The notes under the pieces are model-generated. The model had not been told where the DNA came from. It saw nothing but the letters and a program-made list of their open reading frames with translations, and made no database searches. From contig NC_091033.1 in the NCBI RefSeq assembly GCF_041296385.1, positions 14,900,501-14,964,500 on the forward strand: DNA of 64,000 nt, given 5' to 3'. Positions 38,368 to 51,600 of the stretch are shown one piece after another. Position 1 is the stretch's first letter; each line of letters opens with the position of its first letter. The DNA comes from Aphelocoma coerulescens. Its lineage: Eukaryota; Chordata; Aves; Passeriformes; Corvidae. Both the position numbers and the translations under genes were made by a program.

Positions 38368-41300
38368 AGAACTATAGAGATGTGTTCAGCAAATAAGTTG
38401 TCAATAGCTTTTCCCCCAGCCCCTGCACTCTACCCCTGTCAGCCTAAGGGTGATCACAGCACTCTGTGTCTGCCCTGGGAGACTCCAGTTGTTGTGGGCA
38501 TGTGGAATCCTCCCTGTCCATGTGAGGGCATCATCTCCCCCATACATGACCACACTTATCAGAGCAAGTGAAATGCTCGGTTCTGGATCAGGTTAGAAAT
38601 CCAGACAGCTCAGGGCTGTTGTACAGGAGAGTCCCAGTGAAACACCTTCATCTGCAGGAGAACAGTGAAATTACCCTGCTGGAAACACTGAGCAGTGGAA
38701 CCTTAGAGGCCTCAGGGTGTTGCTGGGACGTGTCAAAGGGACGTCAGCTCATGCCAGGAAGTCTGAGTCTCCCTGGCTTTGAGCATATATTTAGGCTGAA
38801 GCATTCCCAAGGGTAACATACAGACTCCCACTCACCTCCAAGGAAAGTCTGCAAAAAGATCACAGCTCTAATCTGGCATTTACATAGTAGCTGGGATTTT
38901 AATTACTATTTGTTCAGTACCTCACCATTCATTCAGCAGCAGCCATTGGTACACCTTCAGGACTGCTGCTGCTCCTGACCTTTGCTTTCCCTTCTTTCCC
39001 ACTCTTCTGTTTCTCACTTCTCTTCCTGAAGTAGTTTTCCCTCACAGCTCCCCCTACCCCAAACTCCCAACAGGAGATGCTAATATTCATTTACACCAGC
39101 AGCTCTCGCAGGCTGCTCTCTGCCTTGCCTTCTCCTAGGAAGAGCCTTTGCTACTCCAGGCAGCTTTGGGCATCTCATTGTTGGCTCAAACACGAGAAAC
39201 CCAAACCCCACATCCAGAGATGCCACCTGAAGGGGAAGAAGCTGTAACCGACTCTTGCACCAGGCATCAATCAGCTCCAAATTTATCAGCACATCTGCAG
39301 TGTTTCACAGCTCTGTCCTCTCCCAGGCCCTTCAGACAGAACCTGGTGAAACAGCTTGAAGCATTTTATGTGGGAAGCAAAGGAACAATTGCTCAAGTGC
39401 CATTATGTTTAGGTTCCAACTCAAAACCAGCTTAAAAAACACAAAACACACGTGATGCTGAGACCTGAAGAGAGTGTGACTGAAATTCCCTTGCTAAGTC
39501 CCTGCCAGTGGTGGCCCCAATGCCTTTAACTGGGGCATGTCCAGGCTCAAAGGGCAGCTGCTCAAGCACTGCCCAATTCCTGTTTCCACAAGTGCTTCCA
39601 GTGCTGGTCTACACTCCCAGCATGTTCCCCGTGCTTGGGATGTTGAGATGCAGGGCTTGGTGCTGCCACATGGCATCTGCCCTTAATCCAGGCAGAAATA
39701 AGTGTCAGTGCACTATAGAGGTTCGGCGCAGATGGACCTGGTGCCCCTGGTAGAAGAGGCATTTCTGCTCCATTCTTTAGAGAGATCTACATGAAAATAT
39801 CACACTGGGGTATGTGATAAAATCTGGTTTTTCAAGCTCATCCTCCAACCTGCAGCAGCACTGGTTTGAGTATTTTAAATTATTTCATATTTCTGTAACT
39901 ATGCAATGGCATAACACTGAATATGACACCCTCCCTATTTCACACTCTGCCCCCTCCTACCTGCTACGAACAGAAGGAGCAGCAATACAGCTCTGGTGCT
40001 TCATTCCGAGGTGTTACAACAAAACAGTCCAGATTCAACCATCTTTAAGGAATAATTTTCAGGAGCAGAGTGATAGTGTCCTTGTTCCCACTAAAGACTC
40101 AACAGAATAACCTAAAATAAATAAAATTTACCTGCGATAGCTCATAACTGGGGTTTTGAAGGAGCCATGTACCAGGTATGACGGTAAGGAAATATCTGAG
40201 CTTCAAAAAATACCACCAGAATTGCAAAATAGCATTTTATGGGCTTGGGCAACAATTGGAGAGTGACCTTAAAACTCCTCTGCTGACAGATTGTGAGTTA
40301 CAGTGAATTTTACTAATTCATATATACAGGTCCTGCTCACCCTGGCCTCTCTTTGCTTGCAAAGCCTTAGGCTGGAATCTGCTCAAGCCAGGAGTTGCTT
40401 GCACATGCCCAGGAAATGCTAAATATAAACTGGACAACATGCAGACAAATCATTTTAATGGACTTTTTAGGTGAAGGTCCAAGTCTTTGTTTGCACTTGA
40501 AGAGCACCAAGTGAACAGTGAACTCCTGTCCCAGGTACAAGTCCTGGAGCACTACGGCAACTCAGAACCGAAGTCTCACCCAATCCAAAACATTCTAAAT
40601 CTGTAGCACTTAGGAACCATTAACATCCTCTCCAATAAAGACAGAAAACAAGCCTGCTAGAATTACCTCTTACATCATCATATTGCCCCATAGCTCTAAA
40701 TCTCTCCTTTTGTCCCTGTTTCAGAAGTAGGTCTTCAAGGGCACTGCCTCTTGGATGAGACCGTTTCCTACGTGTCCTTCAAACACTTTGGATTCTTTAA
40801 TGAGTAGAGGAGCCATCTGTAAATCAGGAACTGCAGTGGGATCATTTCACTATAGTCTTCTCATAGGCTGGATAGACTTTGGGTCAAAAGGGCCAAAAAG
40901 AAATGAAGTACAAGACCAAAAAAGGTCCTCACTAACAGGCTTCTCACATTCCAATGGCGTCCAACATTTCCTAGCAAGCTCAGTTATTTCATGCAGTAAC
41001 CCACAAAAATAAAAACCCACTGGGATTGCAGCTAAGGCCTTTTTGCCCTCTCCTTTTCAGCTGCGTCTCAAAAGAGGCAATACCTGAACACGCTGCCTGA
41101 GGGCAAGGATCCACTCCCCAAACTGAGAGGGGAGCAGCACAATCACTATGAAATGCACATTTACATTTGAATCGCATAATACAGGAGCATTAGCTTCTCC
41201 AAGGATTATTTCCTTGGCATCCAAGGTCATGCTAATGAATAACATCAGCAAGATTTGGGTGAAAGTTTGAGTGTGCAAAGTACTGAGTGTGCTGGAGCAC

Positions 41301-44267
41301 CTCCCAGCAGAGATCTCTTGGCTGTTGAAGTTTAATCACCAATGACCAGAGCTTAACTCTTGAACCAAAATGATCCCAAGGGCTGCATGGTCAGTCACGT
41401 GTGTCCCCTTGCCTCACTCGTTCAGCTCTCAGTTACAGGGTTAAAACACACATTCAGTCCCTTGAGATCCAACATTCCATCCGGAGATTTCAGCTGCTCT
41501 AATGCTTGGCTGTCACAGGTGAAGGGGTTAGGCAGGTCTTGTGCCCACCTTTCTTTTGAGGACAGGCTGATCCTACTTTTAGATTTCTTTATTCCAAACA
41601 AATAAAATTCCAGATGCTTCAAAATTCTTCACAACCTCCACCCCAGGTAGGTTCCACCTACACCAGCCCCTCTTTGGGGGGTTGCCAGCAGTGATCCAAG
41701 CTGTGCTGCCATTCACAGGCTCTGGGTTTGGCTGGAAAGAACACTGCCCTGCAGACAAACCCTTTTTTCTCCCACTGGAAATACAAAGCACCAGGTTCTC
41801 ACCCCTTGCACAGACACCTCAAACTCCCCATGTTTGCACCCACAGAAGATCCCCAGGTCCAGCCCAACCCAATTATCTGCTTGGTCACCTCTTCCCATCC
41901 ATCAAACACTGGAATAATATCAGTGTTTGAGAGTCACTCCAAGCTGATGGAGGGTTTAGTGTTCAATTGTGTTTCAGAAGCTGGCAGCGTCTGAGCCGCC
42001 ACTCTGCTCATTAAATCAGGGAAATGAGATGGGGTCATTAGAGCTCTCCTTAACTAGGCAACAATCAGGGGCTCACAGAGCTCACTTAAAAACACAGAAG
42101 GTGCCCTTAGAAAAAGAGTGAAGTTTGGTTCTGGGTAGAACCATTCCCCGAGCAAAGAGAAGCAGTAATGAACACAGGAAAAAAAAAAAAACCAGCCTCT
42201 CAAAAGCACAGAAATGCTTCAGAAGGGCCCCCCTTCGCTGCAGCTCCTGCTCATGAGTGGCCAGAAGCAATTCCTGTAACAAAATTAGCTTTTCCAAATG
42301 GCAAAACCAGAAGGTGGCAAACTGTGACTTATTCCTAGGCTCATACACTAACAAAACCTCATGTAAGCATTTTTTTTTTAAAATTATTATTAGGAAAACC
42401 TTAAGCACACAGGGTGGAAAATAGTTACATTCTTAATACAGATGAAAACTTCTACCCTGAAGTCCACTCGCACAAACAAATAGAATAACAAAGCAGGTGA
42501 TATTTCTTATTAGCAATCTCCACTGGTTATTTTTGTAACTCTTGAGAAACAAACCAGTAAAAAAAAAAAATCAAGCCTGTTTTGTTAAGATGGTGAATAA
42601 ATTGGATGCCTGTTAAGCTCTGATTGCTTCTTAAATATTTGGCTAGACACGAATTTCTCGAGAGAAGGAGGTTTAAGGACTTTTCAGTCTGATCCTGTGA
42701 GACCTGAATACAAAGCCTATCTTGTAAAATACTCTCCTGCTTGTGTGAAGTCTCACAGAATCAGCTTAACTACTGAGATTGGACTGAACTCACTGTGCCA
42801 CTAGGCTCAGAATCCAAATACGAGACACTCATTCAGAGTTGGGCTTCTTGAGTTACTGTGGACACTCCCCCCACCTCCCCCTTATATTCTTTTAATTCCA
42901 GTAAATTCCATGGCCTTGTTGCCTACACCCAGATTATCCCAGTGATCAGAGGCCTTGGATCTCCAGATGAATTCACCCTCCCAGCCTGCAGCTGTGTGAG
43001 CACATGGATGCCCTGCACAGGTTTTGTTCCAAGAAAATGGATTATCCCAAGACCTGCTGCTGCCTTTTTCCGTGGTGATTTTGCCCCAGCAGGCACAGGA
43101 ACGTTGGAAACACCTGGGGATAGCTGATGTTCAGGATGTGAACAAAGAGGAGAAAACAAAGCACTAATGAAAGCCAATTTTACTCTCTTGCAAACAAAAG
43201 TAGACAATACCTTTTCACAAACTCCCACCAGCCACCCACCATTCCCCTATGCAAGGAGCTGATCTGGCACCAAGAATGTTCCTACCAACTTCCTCCTTTC
43301 ACCTCTGAGAGTGTCTGCAGCTGAGGGATGGGTGCTTCTCCAGGTCAAAAAGGCTCCAAAGGGTTTCAAACCCCTAAACCCAGCTGCAAGTGTGCTGCTG
43401 CCATCACAAGAGCTATAAATAAATTTCAGATCACGAAAACTCTCATATCAGTATAATGTCAAACAAGTTTGGACAGAAAAGATCAGCCTCTCTGGGGTTG
43501 CATGCTTGGTTCTAATAGCATTGACTGCCTGGTAACAAGATGAAGAGCTCTTATGAAAAGAGACAAGCAGCAAGAAATTGTATTATATACGAATACCCCC
43601 GTTATTAACAGCACTTATCTGCAGGACCGAGGTCTGCACGGAGAAAGGGAGTTAAAAGCTCTGTTATCATCAACAATGGCTCTGCCTTCTGCACCAGAGG
43701 ATTTGTGGAGGGTTTCTGCCTCCACTAGAGCCAAGAACAACATTAACTCTGCTGGAACCAGGTCCCAGCTGCAGAAGCATTGCTGTTGTACCTGTCCCAC
43801 GCGTTTGCACAGGGATAAAGCAGCAGAGCTTCGCAAGGAAACCACTGACCAAGTGCAGCTTCTCTGCAGCCTCGGAGCCTCGCACTCACACATTGCCACA
43901 CTCCCCACGCAGCAGCTGGACCTGATAAGTGCTTCCTTTGTACCAGCAACAGCCCTGCAAAGTCCCTCTCAATCCTCAGGCCTCGGGGACCAAGGTCGTG
44001 CAAAAGGAGAGAGTTTGGCAGCACAAGAAAAAGCAGCAGCTCAGACTTGAATTTTAAACCCCCTTACCTGCACTGTGATGTCCTCGCTTAATCTCCAGAC
44101 TCAGGAGCAGTTTGTTCAAGTCTGGTCTACTCAGTCTCTTCTTATGTGAGGAACTGAAAATTGATGGCTGAATGTGCTCCATCCCAGACATTCCAGAGTT
44201 CCAAGGCTTGGCCTGAATTTTAAGTGTTAGTGGAGTTTAAAAAAATATAAAATAAAAAACCGGTAAA
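38368..44267. other. Gene-free unique DNA
   Basis: No supportable exon. The largest frame (165 codons, plus, 43553-44050) has no recognisable domain, overlaps opposing frames and is about what chance allows. A13 lies at 42179-42191, with another A-run near 42560 and an A9-like run near 42370. None ends a recognisable retrocopy. The rest appears featureless. Confidence 0.55.
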
Positions 44268-44903
44268 GTGAGACCAACACATGGCATGGAAGAAAGCAGC
44301 ACTGTGAGTCTTTCTGGGAAAGAAAGCAGCAGGGGAGCAGGAATAACACATGTTCCCCCCCCCCCCCCAAAAGATATTGCTTTCAGCTGTTCAGAAACGA
44401 GGGTTAATTACCCCTGCACAGCTACAGGTGTGACCTATAAATGCAGAAGTAAAAAGCTGATTTTTAAAGGGAAATCAACATATTCTTCTGAAAAGCAAAA
44501 CAACTTCAAGCCCTTTTTAACAGGAATATCTTTAACTAGCCCCCAAAATAATCTGAGGACTGTTGAGACAGCACGTGGCACAGCCCTGCTGCTGGGAGTC
44601 CATGGAGCCATATCCTGCTGTCTTCCAGAATTTGTTTTCCAAGGTTGTCTTAAAGGTCTAAAGAAAAATCTAAGAGACTCCTATTACAAAAATACCTTTT
44701 CAAATTCCTGCTTAAATCAGCTGGACATGCTTTGGATTGGGGTGGGTTATCCTTGCCCGTTTCCTTTGGATGAGGAACATTTTTATACCAAGTGTTTCCC
44801 AGGGCTGTCCTGCAAGGATGTGAACACCCAGCCCCGTTTCTTTCCAGCAGCTCCCAGCACAGCTCCCCCCTCTCATCAGGCACTGGGACCCTGCTGCCTG
44901 TAG
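44268..44903 (+). other. 211-codon open frame, probably not a gene
   Basis: This is the longest open frame outside the minisatellite and the CpG island. It starts MRPTHGMEESST, includes a proline run encoded by the C14 tract near residue 30, and ends ...HQALGPCCL. I recognise no domain, signal peptide or family. Composition is scattered, with many Cys, Ser and Lys, and no promoter, Kozak context or splice context stands out. Chance expectation for a frame this long in 64 kb is roughly 0.2, so it is mildly unusual but unsupported. A lineage-specific or lncRNA-borne ORF cannot be excluded. Confidence 0.12.
44355..44368. repeat. C14 homopolymer
   Basis: Fourteen consecutive C's are followed by AAAA. 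Long G/C homopolymers are rare in vertebrate DNA and highly mutable. The G strand can form a quadruplex. Its length may also be an assembly or sequencing uncertainty. Confidence 0.9.
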
Positions 44904-47900
44904 GGAAGGTGATGTACAGGGGAGATACTGAACATTTAAAACTCTTTGCTTTTGTTTCCCAACCCTCTGTAAACAGCAGCAATGCTGTGGAGTCACCAAA
45001 TGTTGTTACAGAATACGTTTTTCAGCATTCCCAGGAAAGCAGAGCTGGAAGCCCAGAGGGGGAGCAGCCACACTCCCTGATCCTGGGCTTCTTTTCTCCT
45101 TCTGAATCCACAGCCTCAGTGGGACCAGTGGGAGCTGGATCTTCAAAGGAATCCAGGCTTGTGCCAATGATAACCAATGCAGACAAACCCTCCATTCTCC
45201 CAGACAATCCATATTAACATCCACTGCTAATGGAGACAACTCTGGGCTGCCCCAGATCCTCTCACAGCCACAGTGCCACATCCCTGCCATGGGGACAGAG
45301 AGCTGCACATCTGGATCCACAGGGGCACGCCTGGCAGCAAATGAAAGCAGCAATACTACATTTTTTGTCTTTTTTCTCCCACAAATCCCCATGTGAGGAG
45401 CAGTTAAACTGTGACTCTCACCACTAACCCATCTATCTCCCTTAAACAAGAAGATATGTAGTAAACAAGGAAGAGGGAAGAAAGAAACCAGTGAAGTTTT
45501 ACAGCTTAGAAAGCATAATTAAAATAAAACTACCCCTTTTGGAGAAACACTAGATACACACGCAGCCCTTTTGTATAATCTGCTGTTTGACAGCATCCTT
45601 AAACTAAGTAAGATCGCTAAAAGCAACACTAAAATTAAAGAGCAAATATATGGGAGTGAAGGAGATTTCACGACAACACCAGGGAAGAAAAACTAAAGAT
45701 GTTGGTCAGAATGACAGGGTTTTGTTTAAGAACACATGTACTGCTTTGTAGCTGGGAGAAGAAAAATTGATTTTCCAGACACTGCTATAAAACATGCCAG
45801 GAACCCAGAGCAAACCAAGAAAACACCAGCTGCAACTGGATAATAAAGCATCCCAAATTTTCCATGTATGCCAATGTACGGCAGGAAGAAATTACCCTGC
45901 ACTTAACTTTGCTCCCTCTGTCACAGGTCAAAGGACAAGAAACATTAATAGAAAGCAGAATTAAGTATCAGAACCCCTGGGCATAGAGAATTACCATCAG
46001 GGAGGAGCTGATGAGCAGCCTGGGACCAGCATCCAGTGCCTTGCTTAGTCCTGGGCAGCAGCCACGAGCAGTAACCCCTGTGAGCCCAGCAGGGATGGGA
46101 TGGATTGTGAAAAAGAGTGCAAGGAAAGCTCCTTCTGGGTGGAAACCCCATCCTGAGCACTGGGACTGACTCGTAACTGGTGACAGAAAGTTTGCTTCAC
46201 GGCCTTAAGTTCACAAATATAAAAGAGAATGACAAGAAAACATAATTAACTGCTTTTGTTTAATAATTGGCTTATCCTTTCTTTGCTGTTTTTCATAGAG
46301 TTTAAAAGCTACAAAGAGGATAATGCTGAAAAGAACTGGGGAAACTGCAACTCACTTCAGAATGGATCAAGCACTGTGGTATTTCCCACTTGGGGGTTAT
46401 TTTTATCTGGATTTTCCAACCCTGATGTGACATCATGCCTTGATGAGGTAAAAAATCTCAGAATAAAGAATGTCCTGCATATTTTCATGAACCCACAGCC
46501 ACCAATACTCTCAATGTAAACCTGCCAGTCACCCACAAGGTAAACATTTCCAGCATCCCTAATTTATGCAGGAGTATAAATTCCAGTTCAGAAGTGACTT
46601 TGTTACACACAGCAAGCATTGAGAAGGTGTTAGACCCTGGAAGATGCAGACAGGCACATACTGGAATTTTCTAAGGTATCTACCAATTCCATCATATCCA
46701 AAATTACATCAAGTAATTACCCTAATGGTAAGAGGAAAGCTGACTGGAGCTACTGTTGCTCTATTCTCCAAATATGGCTTTCATAATGGCTGATAAAGTA
46801 TTCTTAATTTTGGTGCTGGCCAAAAATGTGGCACATAATTTAACACTGATTTGGTCATCGTTATTACAGCACGCACACATTTCAGGAAAAGTTGGAAAAA
46901 CCAAAGTTATATGGAAAATACTGGATGAAGATCTCCAACCCTCATCAGTGATGGAGAGGAAGGCTCAGTGAGAGCTGCACAGGGTGGGGGAAGGTGCAGA
47001 AGGAATTTGCACATGGACATGGATAACCATGGATTTGGGTCCACTCTCAAAGTGCCCCTCAGATTGTCACTCATGAGAATGTGCACCCACAGACCAGGCT
47101 CCTGAACTCAGCCTAAATCAATAATTCAGTTGACATGATGACAGTATTAGCTCCATTAATAATTCACAGGTGCCTATAAAAATATTCAGAACATTTTTAT
47201 CTGCACCTCTGACATGCAAACCATTCCCATGGATGACACCCACACCTGATTCCCGGTGTGGAAATACCCCACTGCCTCCAGGATCACAGAATTAAACATG
47301 GAGCATGTTCTCTTCCCTGGAGAACACTTGATGCCTTTCAATATCCCAGTTTTCTATTCATTATTAAACCTTTCCAGATCATTTCTCAAGCTAATAGCTC
47401 CCCAGTTACACATAGCCCTGGTAACTCCTAAGAGCAGTGAGCAGCTCCATACAGAAAGTCCTGGACACACCCATTTTCCCTACCTAAAGCCCTTCAGTGA
47501 CACAGTCACCTGGGCTCCTGCGTTTTTGTACAAGGGGTCTCAAAGAGGAGGGAAATTTGGTTCCTGACACATGATACCTGTTCAGCACACACAGGTGCAG
47601 CTGGGAGCTTTCCCTGGCCCTTATCTGTGTCCTCTGGAGCAGTGCCTGGACAAGGAGCACCAGAAATACAACTCTCTGTTGTCATCAGGTGAAATGTGAA
47701 TGCAGCACATCAAACCACTTCTGGCTGGATTATTTAGCAGCAATGTCAAATAGGAGTTGTTAAATGAAGTGTCTCACTGAGAACACCAATGTGTGATGAC
47801 TAAAAAGAGACTAAATCGTTTTTGCCACATCCTACCAGGATAACACATGGCCCAGTTTATTGGCCAGGTCTTCACCAGCCCCCCCCCAAAACCACACAGC

Positions 47901-50900
47901 AGCTGCTCCAGAGTGTGAGCCTGGCCTGCCTGGGTACACAAACATAGGAAACACACCACACAGGGCCCTTTATTTATTACATTTTTCTCACCAGTGCATG
48001 ATCAGAATAAGACACAACATTCACGTATTGGGCATCACTTTTCCTCCTTGTGCAGGTGACTGTATGACTCCGGGTGCCTGTCACAGATCTTCCCCCTAAA
48101 GGTGATTTGTTCCTGCCTGCTGGGAGCCCCTTTCCCTGGGACCTGTGATTGAGCACTTTGATCTTCCCCATATCCAGGCAGGAGCTCCAGTTAAACACCT
48201 GTCACCTCATCAGCTCCCTGGGGAATATTTGATCTCAGGGTGTTTAAGTGTGTGCTTTGCACAGGTCTGGGAACATCAGATCCAGCAAAGCTGCTGGGTT
48301 GGGGTTTTCCCAGCAGGTCGCCAGTCCTGGCTGCAGTTCCTCATCCGGGCAGAAAGGAGGGATGGATCCCAAGGGTTGCATCCCAAGGGTACAAAACACT
48401 CCCAATCCCGCTGGTTTGTGTCTGTCCGCTGTGGGAGGTCAGGGAGATCCCAGGAGAGCAGCAAAGCCATTGCACATGGACAGGGATGTTTTTGGGACAC
48501 CCCAAGTGGCCTGAGACGCTGATCTATGGAACGAACATTTCCCAGATGTGGTTTGTACACCCTTCACATGAGCACAGAGGTGCAAGGCATTGTAGGTTTG
48601 TTGTTCTACACCTACTGAAGCTGACAGGCTATAAATAGGATAAAACAGAATTCACGGAAAGATTTCTGGAAACCTACTTAAAAATCTGAACCATGTTTGT
48701 TTTATTTTCAGTCTACATCCCTAAGTAAACAAAGACTGCACAGAATGTGTGTAATCTGCAGCGGTGCCTAAATCAGCCTTCTTCATTTGCATCTTTTCCT
48801 TTCAACTTCTGAGGTACATTTTTATGCAGAAAAAAAAAAAAAAATGTTACTTTCATTCTCCTTAGTCCCATTTTTGTACTTTTCCGTGACAAATTATTCT
48901 TTTAATTTGGAGTCTGGGAAAGAGACTGAAAAGCTTTTTTCTAAAGGCTGAAACCTCATTGTCAAAGTAAAATGAAATCATCCAGTTGCACAAATCTAGA
49001 GTTTTTTGTAAGTATAAACCTCTAAAGCAGTAGTGGTGGAGCTGTTGTTCAGAACCAGTGCAGCAGGTAGTGATGGTAACAAGCCTGCTGCTGACAGAAC
49101 CAAGCAGAGACAATTTAGCACACATCTCTTTTTATTCTTGCTGTTTGAGATGGCCTGGTCTCTATAGCAGCACTGCTGTGGATAAATATTGCCTTTGTTC
49201 CCTTTCCTTCCATGGGTAAATTTACTTTTTCCTCTTTAGATAGCAGCTCTCATCCTAGACTCTGCCTGTCGTGTGGGCCAAATTCACCCTGGAGTGAGCT
49301 TTCCATCTCATGAGAAGTTTAGTCAGGAAAATATTGGATTAAAAAAAAATTAAAGCAAACCTGAATCTGTTACTATTATTCACTTTAACTAGAAAGTGTT
49401 ACAGGCATAAGAAAAACAAAATCTGTGGGCCAGTAAGACGAGAATCGTCCCAAAATATTCTGAACTTGGGCAGAATGTGGTCCAGCATTCGTTCCTCCAA
49501 GTGTGTTTGTAACTTACCTGCCCTGGCCCTAAGCTGGAAGGCAACATTTTGCAGAATTTGGGCCTCTTGATATCGTACAGCACAGCTGGAGCTCCTCCTG
49601 CCCCCAGAAATCCCCTTTTCCAGAGTGGCTCTTGTGGTCACGGCCGATGACTGGGATTGGTATGACAATCCTGGTCCACATCTAACCCAGAGAAGTTCGC
49701 ACAAGGATCCAGGATCCAAGGAATCTTGCCTCAGGAGCAACAGCTCTGCCCATGGGAAGCACTCAGTGCGTGGGAGTGCTGCTAAGGACCACGGAATTGT
49801 GCTTTGCCTGCTCTCTCCTGGGACAGCAGGACCATGGAGACCCCTGGAGCTGCTTGGCCATGGATCCGCTCAGCTCCAGACTCCAGGTGGTGTTTCCTGT
49901 CCCCTCCGTGCTCCATGGATCATCCCCCTGGCATCCTGCCCCCTTTGTCATCACTGATTATAATTCCAGCTTGATGAAAAACTTGTTCTGAGTCATGGCA
50001 GGGAGTAACTGTATCGTTCTAGAGGTTTCATTTGTACCTGCCAAACCTCGGGCTCACGGTGTGCTGGGAAAGGGTTCAGTGACAGAGACAAACAAATCAG
50101 CCCTGCTGGAAACTTCAGATGTGCCAGGATGTCTCCATCCTATTATGTAAAAAATGTAAACAATAAGAAGATTCTACATTCAAGAGGAGTGCAGGGAACT
50201 CTGGGACAGATGTGATGGGTCCGTTGAAATGAGCTTTATTTACTGGAAGGGATTTTCAGGGTATTAGGAATTGGTTAAAAATGCAATAAACTCTGCTCAG
50301 GGCAGCACCCTGGGAAGCTGGGCTAGAGGAGAGCAGTAAGGAATCTGCCATAGGAGCACTCACAGGGAGTACAACACGGCTTCCTCTGGAATATCAGCAG
50401 GAGTTGGAACTATGCAGGCAGCATGGAAAAAACTGGGAAGCTTTTCCCGCCCAAAGTACTAAGAATTAGCATTCATGGTAGAATGCTGCAAGATTTTAGC
50501 ACCACTGGAGGATCCATCTCTAAGCCTGGGGGCGACAGAGCAGGTGGGAATGGGCTGTGTATGGGATGGAGGGGTGAGAATGGGACATGGGATGAACAAA
50601 GAAGGAATTCTGCTTCTACAGAGAGGGCTGGACAGGCCCCAGCCCCTCACAGGGCTCTAGGGCTGCAGCTCCACATGCAGATAAAACCATTGCATCAGCT
50701 CTTAACCAGTAACTGTTACTCACAGCAGGACACAGAAGCATTTTCCAGGAATTAGAAAAGTTATCATTTACTCAGAACAAAGTCATACTCTGAGTGCAGC
50801 AAATAATTATTGCTGCCCGCAATGCAGCATCAGGGAAGTTTTTAACAAGTCATTATGTGGTGGCTTTCAGAGGGAGCTAATTGGATGTGTCTCCAGGTCA

Positions 50901-51123
50901 CTGCCTAAGTACTCCTACTTCCAGCTAGAGAGGAAAAGACCAACTGCAATTTCTGTAATTAAAGCTGCAATCGGTGTGTGCTCAATGCCCTCCTGACAGA
51001 CCCCAGCCCAGCACAGCGAGCTGTGCAATTGCACCCCTGGAATTGGATCTACAAGCCAAATCCTGGGCAGGGTGTCAGTGTCTCCCTTCAGCTCAGCCTG
51101 CCTCAGCCCTGGAATTAGAAAGC
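44904..51123. other. Gene-free unique DNA
   Basis: No supported exon, RNA gene or transposon. An A15 tract lies at 48830-48844 with no retrocopy upstream of it. ATCCCAAGGGT is duplicated 14 bp apart near 48367-48391. Good donor-like words occur on the minus strand (for example about 49513, GGCAG/GTAAGT) but no acceptor and coding stretch accompany them. AT-rich patches at 45460-45760 and 46200-46960 have no specific motif structure. Confidence 0.55.
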
Positions 51124-51600
51124 TGTGTCCCTATCTGTATCCCTGTCCATGTCCCTGTCCCTGTCCATATCCCTGTATCCCTGTCCATGTCCCTGTCCCT
51201 GTATCCTTGTCCATGTCTCTGTCCCTGTCCATGGCCCTGTATCCCTGTCCATGTCCCTGTATCCCTGTCCCTGTATCCCTGTCCATGTCCCTGTACCCCT
51301 GTCCCTGTACCCCTGTCCCTGTACCCCTGTCCCTGCATCCCTGTATCCCTGTCCATATCCCTGTATCCCTGTCCCTGTATCCCTGTCCCTGTATCCCTGT
51401 CCATATCCCTGTACCCCTGTCCCTGTATCCCTGTATCCCTGTCCATGGCCCTGTATCCCTGTCCATGTCCCTGTACCCCTGTCCCTGTACCCCTGTCCCT
51501 GCATCCCTGTATCCCTGTCCATATCCCTGTATCCCTGTCCATATCCCTGTATCCCTGTCCCTGTATCCCTGTCCCTGTATCCCTGTCCCTGTCCGTGTCC
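51124..51600. repeat. Minisatellite of CCCTGT-based units
   Basis: About 477 bp built from CCCTGT interleaved with AT, ACC, CCATGT, CCATAT and CCATGG variants. Blocks are repeated at higher order: CCATGGCCCTGTATCC recurs 214 bp later (51229 and 51443), and CCCTGCATCC recurs 166 bp later (51331 and 51497). The minus strand is packed with GGG runs separated by 3-5 bases, an ideal G-quadruplex arrangement. The alphabet of units cannot form a stop on either strand, so all six frames stay open and give fake proteins of up to 327 residues. Expected to be length-polymorphic. Confidence 0.97.

Noticed and set aside
42179..42191. A13 (and A15 at 48830-48844) as possible poly(A) tails of processed pseudogenes
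   Set aside because: No recognisable gene-derived sequence or target-site duplication lies upstream of either tract.
43553..44050. 165-codon plus-strand frame
   Set aside because: Within chance expectation for 64 kb, and the protein resembles no known family.
48360..48395. Duplicated ATCCCAAGGGT words
   Set aside because: Short local slippage of about 14 bp; too small to be informative.
49505..49520. Good splice-donor words on the minus strand (also about 38836, 44067, 54024 and 55091)
   Set aside because: Each matches AG/GTRAGN well, but none is linked to a plausible exon with an acceptor and coding content. Such words are common by chance.
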